From NCBI RefSeq assembly GCF_900130025.1, contig NZ_FQXR01000010.1, positions 32,342-96,341 on the forward strand: 64,000 bases of DNA. The letters run 5' to 3'. Shown piece after piece: positions 33,622 through 43,187 of the stretch. The first letter of the stretch is position 1; the number at the start of each line of letters is the position of its first letter. The notes beneath the pieces are model-generated. The model had not been told where the DNA came from, did not search any database, and saw only the letters and a list, made by a program, of their open reading frames with translations. The stretch is from Sporanaerobacter acetigenes DSM 13106. Its GTDB lineage: Bacteria; Bacillota; Clostridia; Tissierellales; Sporanaerobacteraceae. The translations under genes and the position numbers were made by a program.

Positions 33622-34911
33622 TTCATATTGTTTAAGTATTTCTTTGCTCAAATGTTTTTTGTTTATGATGACTTTAAACACATATTCATCAAACCATTCA
33701 TCACTCATAATATAAAAGCCTTTCTTTCCTTCTGCCTCACCCCAGCTATTTTGTATCTTCCATCTGTTTGGCTTTCCATCAACAATATTAACACCTGTGA
33801 ATGTCATGACATGTGTTAAACTTGTTCCTCTATACATAAGTCTTTCTTCTTTTGTCATATTGAATTTGGTATTTAGTACCGTTTCATAATTATATAAATT
33901 TGTATCAAGTATTCCCAATTCTCTATGAGACATCTTCCCTACATCACATCCAAATACAACTTGTTCTCCATCTTTTATTTGAGCAATAGCAGCTTGTCTT
34001 AAAACTTCAATATCAAGATTTAAATACTTGATCGGTTCATCATCTACTACACTCCCAAGATATTTTAATGAATAGGTATTCCCAAAAGGTTTGTCTTCTG
34101 TTGGAAAATTTATGATGCTTATATAATCAATCGGTTTAACTTTAGAATACTTGTGATAGAATTCCAATGGAGTTATATCTTGATCCCTGTGAAACACCCC
34201 ATCTAAATCCCAGTATTCAAAATCAAATGTCTTTGGAGGTTCTCCAAGAAAATGACATATAATATTGTACATATCTAGAAGAATGGATTCTTTTTGCTCT
34301 TCAATTTCTTCCATTGATTTTCCATCTCTATTCATATCTCTAAGTTCTTTTGCACCTTGTCTTAACTTTTCATTTACTATTTCATTGATAATTTTTGAAT
34401 CTGTGCCACTTTGAGTCTCAGGCATTGCATATAATGGTACCACACCGTACTTTTCTATAAGCTTGGCAAACATATCCCATTGACCACAATCACTTTGAGG
34501 ATCCTTTAGTAAACCTGCTACTTCATGGTCAGATAATTTTCTGTCCATGGTCTCTATGATATTTTCTAAAAATAGATTTGATTTTTCTAGCTTATCCCAA
34601 AAATATGTATAGTTTTGAGATAATTCAAAATCTACTTCCCTCATCCTTAAACTATGAGAAATACTGTATCTTACTGCATTCAAAGCTGCAAACATCCAAC
34701 ACCTTGCAGTTTTTTTCTGTGCTGTAACTCTTCCGACTTCTATTTCATGAGAAAAATCAAAATGCATACTTCTTATAGAATCATTATTTAAACTAACCTC
34801 TACAAGTCCATTTCTCATAACTGCGTCTGAATAAACCTTGTTGTTTTTATCAGCTCTATAATGCTCTGAACAACTATTGATGATATCCATAGTTATAGGT
34901 TTTTTCTTCAT
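33571..34911 (-). CDS. pepC: C1B family aminopeptidase (bleomycin hydrolase/PepC type)
   Basis: A 446-residue papain-fold cytoplasmic aminopeptidase. Catalytic Cys in TAQKKTARCWMFAALNA near 70-86, catalytic His in LTHVMTFTGVN near 375 and Asn in WKIQNSWGEAEGKKGFY near 395. It trims peptides delivered by the Opp transporter of the same operon. Start ATG 34911 follows GGAGGGGAT. Its last 16 codons and stop are duplicated at 22.3 kb because of the island. The C-terminus is complete here, so activity should be kept. Confidence 0.9.
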   Translation of the reverse strand: MKKKPITMDIINSCSEHYRADKNNKVYSDAVMRNGLVEVSLNNDSIRSMHFDFSHEIEVGRVTAQKKTARCWMFAALNAVRYSISHSLRMREVDFELSQNYTYFWDKLEKSNLFLENIIETMDRKLSDHEVAGLLKDPQSDCGQWDMFAKLIEKYGVVPLYAMPETQSGTDSKIINEIVNEKLRQGAKELRDMNRDGKSMEEIEEQKESILLDMYNIICHFLGEPPKTFDFEYWDLDGVFHRDQDITPLEFYHKYSKVKPIDYISIINFPTEDKPFGNTYSLKYLGSVVDDEPIKYLNLDIEVLRQAAIAQIKDGEQVVFGCDVGKMSHRELGILDTNLYNYETVLNTKFNMTKEERLMYRGTSLTHVMTFTGVNIVDGKPNRWKIQNSWGEAEGKKGFYIMSDEWFDEYVFKVIINKKHLSKEILKQYEKAPTILSPWDQVGPLF

Positions 34912-34933
34912 ACTTATCCCCTCCACAACTCAT

Positions 34934-35602
34934 TTATACCAATTCTTCCAAAAGTTTTGACATAACTATTCTCGGTAGCAAAACTGGTTTTCCCGTTATT
35001 TCCTTAACTTTTTTCTTCATCTCCAAAGAATACCCCATACAATCCAGCACTATTAAAGACAATTCCTCATTTTTAAAATCTAAGGCTTCTTTTTCTATAT
35101 TGTCAAAGAAATCTTTATAGGGAGAAACAGCTCTTACAAAAATATCATTCCCTCCTTCTCTCCAATATTCAATTGTCTGATCTATTTGAGAACTATCCGG
35201 AACAATGACACCAATCTTTCCACTTGATACATCTTTAACTATTGAATGCAACAGTGAAAAAGGTTCTAAAAGAAGTCCTTTATGTTCAAATTCAGGAAAC
35301 TTTCCCGTACACAATAAGAATATAGTGTTTATTCCCTCTTTTTCAATATTATTTATGCATTCTTGAATAAGATTTGGTACTAATTCTTCTTTCATTTCTA
35401 TTTGTCTTCCATCTCTCATTCGACTAACTAGTACATTGTCACCTTTATTTGGTCTAAGCATATTTTCTGCTTCTTCATAGGTGTAGGAGTCAAGAATACC
35501 ATATTCCACAATTTCAATATCATCCCTCATAAGTTTTAATATTTCTGGAACTAAGTCAACCCTGGGAGATTGACCTATAGTTATAGTTGCCACTCTTTCC
35601 AT
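34934..35602 (-). CDS. aroM: AroM family protein
   Basis: A 222-residue AroM-like protein with VATITIGQSPRVDLVPEI at the start, IFLLCTGKFPEF near 95 and LIVLDCMGYSLEMKKKV near 185. The biochemical role is not established; the fold is of the Asp/Glu racemase-like group. Clostridial copies occur with Opp transporters, DUF1177 and amidohydrolases, exactly as here. ATG 35602 has AGGAGATGAG before it; the frame reading further upstream begins inside the amidohydrolase gene. Confidence 0.85.
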   Translation of the reverse strand: MERVATITIGQSPRVDLVPEILKLMRDDIEIVEYGILDSYTYEEAENMLRPNKGDNVLVSRMRDGRQIEMKEELVPNLIQECINNIEKEGINTIFLLCTGKFPEFEHKGLLLEPFSLLHSIVKDVSSGKIGVIVPDSSQIDQTIEYWREGGNDIFVRAVSPYKDFFDNIEKEALDFKNEELSLIVLDCMGYSLEMKKKVKEITGKPVLLPRIVMSKLLEELV

Positions 35603-35606
35603 ATAC

Positions 35607-36749
35607 TCATCTCCTATAAGCAACTTCACCATTAACTATAGTGAAGCATGTTTTAGTTCTAGCTTTAAAAGGATCTCCATCAAACACAGCAATATCTGCA
35701 TCTTTTCCTATTTCAATACTCCCTACCCTATTATCTATACCCAGTGCCTTTGCAGGATTTATAGTTATTGATTTAAGTGCATTCTCAAAGCTCATCCCAT
35801 CCTTAATTGCTATAGCTGCGCATATGGGTAAAAAATCCAAAGGAATATCTGGATGATTTGTGATAAGACAAGTATTGAATCCTTTGTTAGAAAAAATAGT
35901 TGGAGAACTAGAATTTCTATTTTTTATTTCAAAATTTGATTTATCAGTTAGATATGGTCCTAGCATCAAAGGAATACTTTTATCTATTTGGTCTTCAATT
36001 AAATAAGCTTCTGTACAATAAGTTAGTATCAAATCAAAATCAAATTCTTCTTTCAATCTCAGTGCAGTTTGTATATCCTGAGCCTTATGAGCACATATCT
36101 CTACCTTTGTATCCTTTGTAAATATAGACTTAACACTTTCATATTTCTCATTAAAAGTATTCCTATCTACATCCTCATTTTTAGTTTCTTCATAGTATTT
36201 CTTAGCTCCGTTTAGAAAACTTCTTATCATATATGTGATAGCCATTCTAGATCTAGGCATCTCTACCCTTACATCATCAAGCCTTTTGACAAATTCTCCA
36301 ATAGATATATTTAAAGTAGAAGAAGATTTCACCAGTCTATCTTCCAATGTTTGGCCATAGGTTTTTATCACACATGATTTACCTCCTATGACATTGGATT
36401 CTCCTGGCGCAACAGATACTGTTGTGACACCTGCTTTAACTCCAGCTTCAAAGACACAATCTCTAATATTTATTCCATCTTCTGCTAGAAGTTCAGGGCT
36501 TAAAGTGTTATTTGCTTCCTCCATATCATTTCCTACACTTCCCACTCCGCCTTCAATTATACCTGCATGACAATGTCCATCAATAAAACCAGGAACAACA
36601 ATATGATTTCTCACATCTAAAACTAATGCATCTTCTTCTCGTATAGAACTATTTATATCAATAATTTTGCCTTCATCTATCAATATATCACCATAAATAA
36701 CTTGGCTATCTGCCATTGTAAATATTTTTCCATTTTTAAGTAGTAACAT
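35607..36749 (-). CDS. Amidohydrolase, imidazolonepropionase-like (copy A)
   Basis: A 380-residue amidohydrolase. Metal motif FIDGHCHAGI near 60-70, conserved Lys/His region KVEICAHKAQDIQTAL near 210-225, LTYCTEAYLIED near 240, HPDIPLDF near 300 and GSIEIGKDADIAVFDGDPF near the C-terminus. Close in layout to its upstream neighbour (36764-37909), so the two are tandem paralogues. It probably hydrolyses a cyclic amide or N-acyl amino acid derivative. Start 36749 follows GGGGGATTA. Confidence 0.85.
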   Translation of the reverse strand: MLLLKNGKIFTMADSQVIYGDILIDEGKIIDINSSIREEDALVLDVRNHIVVPGFIDGHCHAGIIEGGVGSVGNDMEEANNTLSPELLAEDGINIRDCVFEAGVKAGVTTVSVAPGESNVIGGKSCVIKTYGQTLEDRLVKSSSTLNISIGEFVKRLDDVRVEMPRSRMAITYMIRSFLNGAKKYYEETKNEDVDRNTFNEKYESVKSIFTKDTKVEICAHKAQDIQTALRLKEEFDFDLILTYCTEAYLIEDQIDKSIPLMLGPYLTDKSNFEIKNRNSSSPTIFSNKGFNTCLITNHPDIPLDFLPICAAIAIKDGMSFENALKSITINPAKALGIDNRVGSIEIGKDADIAVFDGDPFKARTKTCFTIVNGEVAYRR

Positions 36750-36763
36750 TTTTAATCCCCCAA

Positions 36764-37909
36764 TCAATCCAAATCTTTATATACAATGTTACCATTAATA
36801 ATTGTTAAAAGTACCTTTGTAGTAGTTTCCAAAGGTTCCCCATTAAATACTACCAAATCCGCATCCTTTTCCTCTTCAATACTGCCAACTCTATCGTCTA
36901 TATTTAACGCTTTGGCGGGATTTATTGTAAGAGCTTTTAGACCATCTATCATATCAAGTCCGTATCTAGACAATAAACCTGCATATAAAGGCAAAAACTT
37001 ACAATTCATAAAAGGATGATCTGATATAAGGGATATTAAAACTCCCTTGTCATTGAAAACTCTTGGAGCTTCTGCACTAGCATCTCTGGTTTCTACTTTG
37101 GTAGCAAAGGAAAACAGTGGTCCCAACATAACTGGAACATTTTTCTCCTTTATATATTCTACTGCCAAATATCCTTCTGTACAGTGATCTAATGTATAAT
37201 CAATTTGAAACTCTTCTGCAATTCTTATAGCCATCATTATATCATCTAATCTATGAACATGTATCTTTAAAGGCATCTCCCCATTGAATACAGGTAAAAA
37301 AGCTTCCAGCTCCTCATCATATTCATGGTTCAACCCATTTTTTTCTTCCTCATAGTATTTTTCTGCTTTATTTAGCATTTCTTTTATGAGAAATGCAGTA
37401 GCCATTCTACTGCTTGGAGATTTTCTTTGAGCTGAGTAGACATTTTTAGGATTTTCACCAAGAGCAAGTTTCATGGCAGCAGGACTTTTTATAATCATAT
37501 CTTCAACACTAGTACCATAAGTCTTGATAATAGCTGCTTGTCCTCCTATAGCATTCCCACTTCCAGGACATATCATAACTGTTGTTATGCCTGATGAATA
37601 AGCTTCTTTGAAAGCTTCATCATAAGGATTCAAACCATCTATAGCTCTTAGAACTGGCGTCAAAGGCTTTACACATTCGTTTGCATCATTTCCACTATCA
37701 TTCAATGTCCACATTCCTATGTGGCTATGAGCATCTATAAATCCAGGACATACTATGTTTTCTTTTACATCAACAACATGGGTATCTAAATTATCTACAA
37801 TTATATTTTTCTTAACACTTTTTATCTTGCTGCCTTCTACTAGAATATCACTTAGAAAAAACTGACCCTTTAGAGAATCGAAAATATTGCAGTTTTTTAA
37901 TAAAAGCAT
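36764..37909 (-). CDS. Amidohydrolase, imidazolonepropionase-like (copy B)
   Basis: A 381-residue paralogue of the next gene with the same motif order: FIDAHSHIGM near 60-70, KIHVHRLDDIMMAIR near 212-226, LDHCTEGYLAVE near 240, DHPFMNCKFLP near 302 and GSIEEEKDADLVVFNGEPL near 350. The first metal motif is H-S-H instead of H-C-H. It probably acts on a related substrate, or the two form a heteromer. ATG 37909 has AGAGGTG 6-7 bases upstream. Confidence 0.85.
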   Translation of the reverse strand: MLLLKNCNIFDSLKGQFFLSDILVEGSKIKSVKKNIIVDNLDTHVVDVKENIVCPGFIDAHSHIGMWTLNDSGNDANECVKPLTPVLRAIDGLNPYDEAFKEAYSSGITTVMICPGSGNAIGGQAAIIKTYGTSVEDMIIKSPAAMKLALGENPKNVYSAQRKSPSSRMATAFLIKEMLNKAEKYYEEEKNGLNHEYDEELEAFLPVFNGEMPLKIHVHRLDDIMMAIRIAEEFQIDYTLDHCTEGYLAVEYIKEKNVPVMLGPLFSFATKVETRDASAEAPRVFNDKGVLISLISDHPFMNCKFLPLYAGLLSRYGLDMIDGLKALTINPAKALNIDDRVGSIEEEKDADLVVFNGEPLETTTKVLLTIINGNIVYKDLD

Positions 37910-37936
37910 TTTTAACACCTCTTTTGAAATCCATTA

Positions 37937-39187
37937 TTAAATAAGATCTAAAATCATACCAGTATATACTTTAGCAGAACTTATCAAATCCTTTACATCT
38001 ACCGTTTCATTGTATGAATGAATTCCTTCTGTATTGGCAGGACCATATTGTATAGTTGGAATACCTTTGCATCTAAAATATCTGGCATCGCTAGAAGCCC
38101 ATTGATACGTTGCAGTTATATCCATATTCAATACATCTTTCGCATTGGCTTTAACTGATTTAACCAATGGACTTTTTATAGAAACATAATTGGGTTCAGA
38201 TCTCCAACTATAAGTATATGTGATTCCTCCGCCCAAATCTTCTATTATTTTATCAACTCTATCTAATATCTCACTTGAGTTTATACCTATAGGTATCCTA
38301 ATATCAACACAAGCTTCTGCATGATCTGCAACCATATTGGTCTTTGTACCACCGTGAATTTCACCTATATTTACCGTTATATGATCCAATATATTTTCTA
38401 CATTTGAAGCTTTTAAACATTCTTTGGCTACTCTTTTAGATTCCAACATGACTTCCTTGACTTCACCTTCATACTCACCATGAAGTTCTGTCAATTTCTG
38501 AATTTCATCTAATACATTCATGAGTTTACTTATAGCATTTTCTCCTACATAAGGTGACAAGCTTCCATGTGCTGAAACTCCTGTTGCATCTAATTTCAAC
38601 CACAGAGCACCTTTTTGTCCAACTTCACAATTGTCATATCCTGTTGGCTCTGCAACTACACAATAGTCCCCATCAACAATTCCTTCTTCTACTAACCATT
38701 TTGTTCCCATGTCTCCGCTTATCTCTTCGTCAGGAACAATAGTTAGTATCAATTGTCCATTTAAGGATATGTTCTTTTCTTTAAGAAGCCCCATGACAAA
38801 TAATATGCACGCCAGTCCACCCTTCATGTCAGAAGTTCCTCTTCCTAAAATTTTCCCATCTCTTATTTCTCCAGAAAACGGATCAAAATTCCACTTGTTT
38901 AAATCCCCAACTGGTACAACATCCGAATGTCCATTAAACAAAAGCTTGGTTCCTTCTTCTTTTCCATAATTAGCTATTATATTTGGTTTGTTCTCCTTTG
39001 GTCTTAAAACCTTATAAGAAATACCTTTGCTTTTTAAATAATCACAAATAAATGAAGTTATATCCTCCATGTTTCCTGGAGGATTTTCTGTAGGAATTGC
39101 TATGAGTTGACTACACAATTTCAACAGTTCTTCATTTTTTTCATCTATAGCTCTCCATAATTCATTTTTCAATTCATTATCTGTCAT
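37937..39187 (-). CDS. M20 family peptidase (ArgE/DapE type)
   Basis: A 416-residue zinc deacylase/peptidase. Metal ligands: LLFNGHSDVVPVG near 80-92, GRGTSDMKGGL near 113-123, and PDEEISGDMGTKW near 150-162 with the catalytic Glu. The lid domain block SAHGSLSPYVGENAI near 215 is typical. It hydrolyses N-acyl amino acids, carbamoyl amino acids or dipeptides. AAAGGAGAGAGG precedes the ATG. It stands between the Opp genes and the amidohydrolases, so it likely processes imported material. Confidence 0.88.
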   Translation of the reverse strand: MTDNELKNELWRAIDEKNEELLKLCSQLIAIPTENPPGNMEDITSFICDYLKSKGISYKVLRPKENKPNIIANYGKEEGTKLLFNGHSDVVPVGDLNKWNFDPFSGEIRDGKILGRGTSDMKGGLACILFVMGLLKEKNISLNGQLILTIVPDEEISGDMGTKWLVEEGIVDGDYCVVAEPTGYDNCEVGQKGALWLKLDATGVSAHGSLSPYVGENAISKLMNVLDEIQKLTELHGEYEGEVKEVMLESKRVAKECLKASNVENILDHITVNIGEIHGGTKTNMVADHAEACVDIRIPIGINSSEILDRVDKIIEDLGGGITYTYSWRSEPNYVSIKSPLVKSVKANAKDVLNMDITATYQWASSDARYFRCKGIPTIQYGPANTEGIHSYNETVDVKDLISSAKVYTGMILDLI

Positions 39188-39202
39188 TTTGTCCTCTCTC
39201 CT

Positions 39203-40189
39203 TTACATTGATGTCCAACCATCTTTATATATATGACAGGCAACCTTATGGTTCTTTTCAATTTCTATTAATTCTGGTGACACTTCCTTGCAGATATCCT
39301 TGACAAAAGGACATCTGTTGTGAAATTGACAACCTGAAGGTGGATTTAATGGACTTGGTACTTCACCTTTCAACATTATTCTATCAACTTTTACAGTTGG
39401 ATCTTCTGTAGGTATTGCAGAAAAAAGTGCTTGTGTATAAGGATGAAGTGGTCTTTTATATATCCCATTGGAATCTCCCAATTCTACCATTTTCCCAAGA
39501 TACATTACTGCAATATCATCACTTAAATACTTAACTACATTTAGACTGTGAGAAATAAAAAGATATGTCAATCCAAATTTCTCTTGTAGCTGTTTAAAAA
39601 GATTTAGTACTTGAGCCTGTATAGATACATCCAATGCTGATGTAGGCTCATCACACACCAATAGTTCAGGATTTAAAGTTAGTGCTCTTGCTATATTTAT
39701 TCTTTGTCTTTGTCCTCCACTAAATTCATGAGGATATCTATTCATATGATAATAGCTAAGACCTACTGTTTCTAGCAATTCTCTTGCTTTTTCAAGTCTT
39801 TCTTTAGGAGTTCCTATATTGTGTATATATAAAGGCTCTTGAACTGCATAGCTAATTCTCTTTTTAGGATCCAATGATGAATATGGGTCTTGGAAAATCA
39901 TTTGCACATTTCTACGAAATTCTTTCATTTCTTTTGCATTGTAAGAGTTTATATCCCTACCTTGATATTTAATACTGCCTGATGTTGCTTTTGAAAGCCC
40001 CATGACAGCCTTGCCAATAGTTGATTTCCCGCAGCCTGATTCACCAATTAGCCCTAATGTTTTCCCCTTTTCTATTGAAAAAGTTACATCATTTACAGCC
40101 TTTAAATAAGTTTTTTCTCCAAACAATTTCCCACTGTTTATAGGGAAATACTTTTTCAAATTTTTTACTTCTAGTATAGGACTATTCAC
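39203..40189 (-). CDS. oppF: Oligopeptide ABC transporter ATPase OppF
   Basis: 328 residues. Walker A GESGCGKST near 53-61, signature FSGGQRQRINIARAL near 157-171, Walker B LLVCDEPTSALD near 176-187, and the OppF/DppF C-terminal extension with the Cys motif GCQFHNRCPFVKDIC, which can bind an Fe-S cluster. Its start overlaps the end of oppD by one base. It energises peptide uptake with OppD. Confidence 0.92.
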   Translation of the reverse strand: MNSPILEVKNLKKYFPINSGKLFGEKTYLKAVNDVTFSIEKGKTLGLIGESGCGKSTIGKAVMGLSKATSGSIKYQGRDINSYNAKEMKEFRRNVQMIFQDPYSSLDPKKRISYAVQEPLYIHNIGTPKERLEKARELLETVGLSYYHMNRYPHEFSGGQRQRINIARALTLNPELLVCDEPTSALDVSIQAQVLNLFKQLQEKFGLTYLFISHSLNVVKYLSDDIAVMYLGKMVELGDSNGIYKRPLHPYTQALFSAIPTEDPTVKVDRIMLKGEVPSPLNPPSGCQFHNRCPFVKDICKEVSPELIEIEKNHKVACHIYKDGWTSM

Positions 40190-41193
40190 TATATCTCACT
40201 CCTTCTCGTAAGAGCTTCTTCCTTTGTTTGGAAATGACAAGCAACAAAGTGATTTGGCTCTAATTCTATAAGTGGTGGCTGCTTTTTACTACATATATCT
40301 TTTGCATAAGGACATCTACCAGCAAAATTGCATCCTATTCCTGTATTTCTCAAATCAGGAGGATTTCCTTCTATAGTATTTAAAGGTTCATTTTTTTCAC
40401 TGCTCCTCTTTGGTATGGAATCCAAAAGTCCCCATGTATATGGATGTCTAGGATTTTTATATAAATTTATTGTATCTGTATATTCAACAGTTTTTCCAGC
40501 ATACATAACCATGACATAATCAGCCATTTCCCATATTACTCCTAAATCATGGGTAATTATAAGAATAGATGTGTTTAGCTCTTTTTGTAAATCTTTCATA
40601 AGTTCCAGCACTTGAGCCTGAATCGTCACATCCAGCGCAGTTGTAGGTTCATCAGCTATCAAAAGCTTTGGATTACACGCAATTGCCATAGCTATCATAG
40701 CACGTTGTCTCATTCCACCTGAGAACTCAAAAGGATAATTTTTATATCTTGACTCCGCATCTGGTATTCCAACAGTTTCTAAAGCCTTTATAGCAAGGGT
40801 CTTCGCATCACCCTTTGACATCTTTCTATGGACAAGTATTGCTTCACTTATCTGCTGCCCTATTGTAAATACTGGGTTCAAAGCTGTCATTGGGTCTTGG
40901 AAAATCATAGCTATATCTTTTCCTCTTAAATCCAGCAACTCTTTCTGTGACAATCCCAATACATCTTTCCCATCAAATATTATATCCCCGCCTACTATTT
41001 TCCCAGGAGGTGAAGGTACAAGTCTCATGATAGAAGAGGCAGTGACACTTTTCCCAGAACCAGATTCTCCAACTATCCCCAATGTCTCTCCTTTGTCTAA
41101 AGAAAAACTTACTCCATCTACCGATTTCACTACTCCTGAGGATGTATAAAAATATGTTTGTAAATTATTGACTTCTAATAATCTTTCACTCAT
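40189..41193 (-). CDS. oppD: Oligopeptide ABC transporter ATPase OppD
   Basis: 334 residues. Walker A GESGSGKSV, signature FSGGMRQRAMIAMAI, Walker B LLIADEPTTALDV, and the C-terminal Cys motif GCNFAGRCPYAKDIC. Partner of OppF. ATG 41193 has GGTGGTGA upstream; a GTG three codons earlier lies in that site. Confidence 0.92.
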   Translation of the reverse strand: MSERLLEVNNLQTYFYTSSGVVKSVDGVSFSLDKGETLGIVGESGSGKSVTASSIMRLVPSPPGKIVGGDIIFDGKDVLGLSQKELLDLRGKDIAMIFQDPMTALNPVFTIGQQISEAILVHRKMSKGDAKTLAIKALETVGIPDAESRYKNYPFEFSGGMRQRAMIAMAIACNPKLLIADEPTTALDVTIQAQVLELMKDLQKELNTSILIITHDLGVIWEMADYVMVMYAGKTVEYTDTINLYKNPRHPYTWGLLDSIPKRSSEKNEPLNTIEGNPPDLRNTGIGCNFAGRCPYAKDICSKKQPPLIELEPNHFVACHFQTKEEALTRRSEI

Positions 41194-41224
41194 TTTTTTC
41201 ACCACCATTTTGTATTATTTATAA

Positions 41225-42133
41225 CTATTTGTTCATCTTTGGATCTAATGCATCCCTTACACCATCACCAAAAAGGTTAAAGCCAATAACCGTAATGAGT
41301 ATGGCCAAACCAGAAAATGTTGCAATATGAGGGGATGTCAACAAATAATCTTTTCCTGACTTTAGAATATTTCCCCAAGATGCAGTTGGTGGTTGAATTC
41401 CTAATCCCAAAAAGCTAAGTCCTGCCTCTGAAATAATAGTTCCAGCTATATTCAAAGTAGCATATACAATTACAGGAGAAGCAATATTAGGTAGTATATG
41501 ATCTTTTATTATCTTAAAGCTAGAAGCACCTAATGCTCTAACTGCTTGGCAATAGTCTTCCTCTTTAACAATTAGAACCTGTCCTCTTACTATTCTTGCA
41601 TAATATGGTATATTGGCAATACCTATAGCAAATATTACATTATTCACGCCACTACCAAGTACAGTCATAAGTATTATGGCTAAAAGTGTAAACGGAAATG
41701 CAAACATACCATCCATAATTCTCATGATTATTGTATCTACTACTCCACCTTTATATCCCGAAATCAATCCTAGAACTATTCCTAAAAAGGCTCCTAGAAG
41801 TGTAGCTCCTACACCAACAACAATGGAAATTCTTGAGCCATATATGACCCTACTCAATAGATCTCTTCCATATTCATCTGTTCCTAAAATATGTCCAGCT
41901 GTTCCTGGTTTTAAACATACTTCTGTTAAATTAACCTCTGTAGGATCATATGGTGCTAATACCGGTGCAAAAATAGCTAGAAAAATTACAAGTACTATAA
42001 TTACAAGGCCTACAACTGCAGTTTTATTCCTAAATAATTTTTTTATAAAACTGTTGGCCTTTTGTTCTTTTTTCATTATCTCTAAGTCTTTTTTTTCTTG
42101 TTCAATTAATTTGCTATCTTTTACATCAGCCAT
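41225..42133 (-). CDS. oppC: Oligopeptide ABC transporter permease OppC
   Basis: 302 residues, with a charged N-terminal extension (KDSKLIEQEKKDLEIMKKEQ), then six helices and the EAA loop RALGASSFKIIKDHILPN near 195-212. HILGTDEYGRDLLSRVIYGS near 80-100 is the OppC family signature. Its ATG overlaps the oppB stop. Confidence 0.93.
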   Translation of the reverse strand: MADVKDSKLIEQEKKDLEIMKKEQKANSFIKKLFRNKTAVVGLVIIVLVIFLAIFAPVLAPYDPTEVNLTEVCLKPGTAGHILGTDEYGRDLLSRVIYGSRISIVVGVGATLLGAFLGIVLGLISGYKGGVVDTIIMRIMDGMFAFPFTLLAIILMTVLGSGVNNVIFAIGIANIPYYARIVRGQVLIVKEEDYCQAVRALGASSFKIIKDHILPNIASPVIVYATLNIAGTIISEAGLSFLGLGIQPPTASWGNILKSGKDYLLTSPHIATFSGLAILITVIGFNLFGDGVRDALDPKMNK

Positions 42134-43098
42134 TATTTATCTCCACCTCCATTGCCTTCAAAGGAAGCTTTAACCTTTGGATTTAAGAGTGCATAGCAAA
42201 TATCAACAATTAAATTAACTATTATATATACAAATGCTATATATACAACACTTCCCTGAACAAGGGTATAGTCTCTATTTTGTATTGCATCAACTATCAA
42301 TTTTCCTAATCCTGGCCAGCTAAATATAGTTTCTGTCAAAACTGCACCAGATAATAATGATGAAAACTGCATACCTGCTATGGTAATAATTGGAGGTAAA
42401 GCATTTTTAAATGCATGTTTCCATATAACCAATTTTTCTTTCAGCCCTTTTGCTCTTGCTGTCTTTATATAATCTTGTTTAGTTATATCTAACATACTTG
42501 AACGAGTAAATCTGGCAAATGTTGCTGTAGGTCCTGTTGCAAGACAAAGAGAAGGTAAAATCAAATGTTTTACTATATCTATAAAACTGCCTTCACCCAT
42601 TCCTACAGATGGAAGCCAGCCAAGATTTACACTAAATAATAGTACCGCCATCATCGCTAACCAAAATATAGGCACTGATATACCAATTAAAGCCAAAATC
42701 ATGGATATATAGTCAAATGCCGAATACTGTTTAGTTGCTGATACTACTCCCACAGGAATACCTACCAGAAGTCCAATTATTATACTTACAATAGCTAATA
42801 CTAGTGTATTAGGAAATCTCTCACTTATAAGCTTTGTGACAGGTTGATTGTAATAATAGGATTTTCCTAAATCTCCTTGTATAACCCCTTTTAAATATCT
42901 GCCAAATTGTACAAGTATATTGTCATTCAATCCTAGACTTTCTCTTAATTCTTCTACAGCTTCTACGCTAGCTTGAGGTCCTAACATAACAGCTGCAGGG
43001 TCTCCAGGTATGACACGAGTTACAACAAATACTATAAATACTACTATAAATATAGTAGGTATTAATTCTAGTATTCTTTTTAATGAATATTTAACCAA
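42133..43098 (-). CDS. oppB: Oligopeptide ABC transporter permease OppB
   Basis: 321 residues with six helices. It begins YSLKRILELIPTIFIVVF and has RVIPGDPAAVMLG near 27-39, both typical of OppB/DppB, with the EAA loop ARAKGLKEKLVIWKHAFKNA near 210-230. The start is TTG after GAGGTGAG. A strong hairpin lies just upstream, after the substrate-binding protein gene. Confidence 0.92.
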   Translation of the reverse strand: MVKYSLKRILELIPTIFIVVFIVFVVTRVIPGDPAAVMLGPQASVEAVEELRESLGLNDNILVQFGRYLKGVIQGDLGKSYYYNQPVTKLISERFPNTLVLAIVSIIIGLLVGIPVGVVSATKQYSAFDYISMILALIGISVPIFWLAMMAVLLFSVNLGWLPSVGMGEGSFIDIVKHLILPSLCLATGPTATFARFTRSSMLDITKQDYIKTARAKGLKEKLVIWKHAFKNALPPIITIAGMQFSSLLSGAVLTETIFSWPGLGKLIVDAIQNRDYTLVQGSVVYIAFVYIIVNLIVDICYALLNPKVKASFEGNGGGDK

Positions 43099-43131
43099 TC
43101 TAGCTCACCTCAACCTTCTTTGTTAGATGTT

Positions 43132-43171
43132 ATTGAAAAACCTTATATATTGCTATATAAGGTTTTTCAAT
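43132..43171 (-). promoter_or_regulatory. Intra-operon stem-loop between oppA and oppB
   Basis: A perfect 18-bp stem (43132-43149 with 43154-43171) and four-base loop TTGC. The T-run is inside the 3' arm and no further T-run follows. It probably stops or protects part of the transcripts, so the binding protein is made in excess over the membrane parts. Confidence 0.75.
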
Positions 43172-43187
43172 TTTAAATTTCAATATA

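Noticed and set aside
41613..42173. 186-codon plus-strand frame
   Set aside because: Antisense to oppC; the real permease has complete family motifs.
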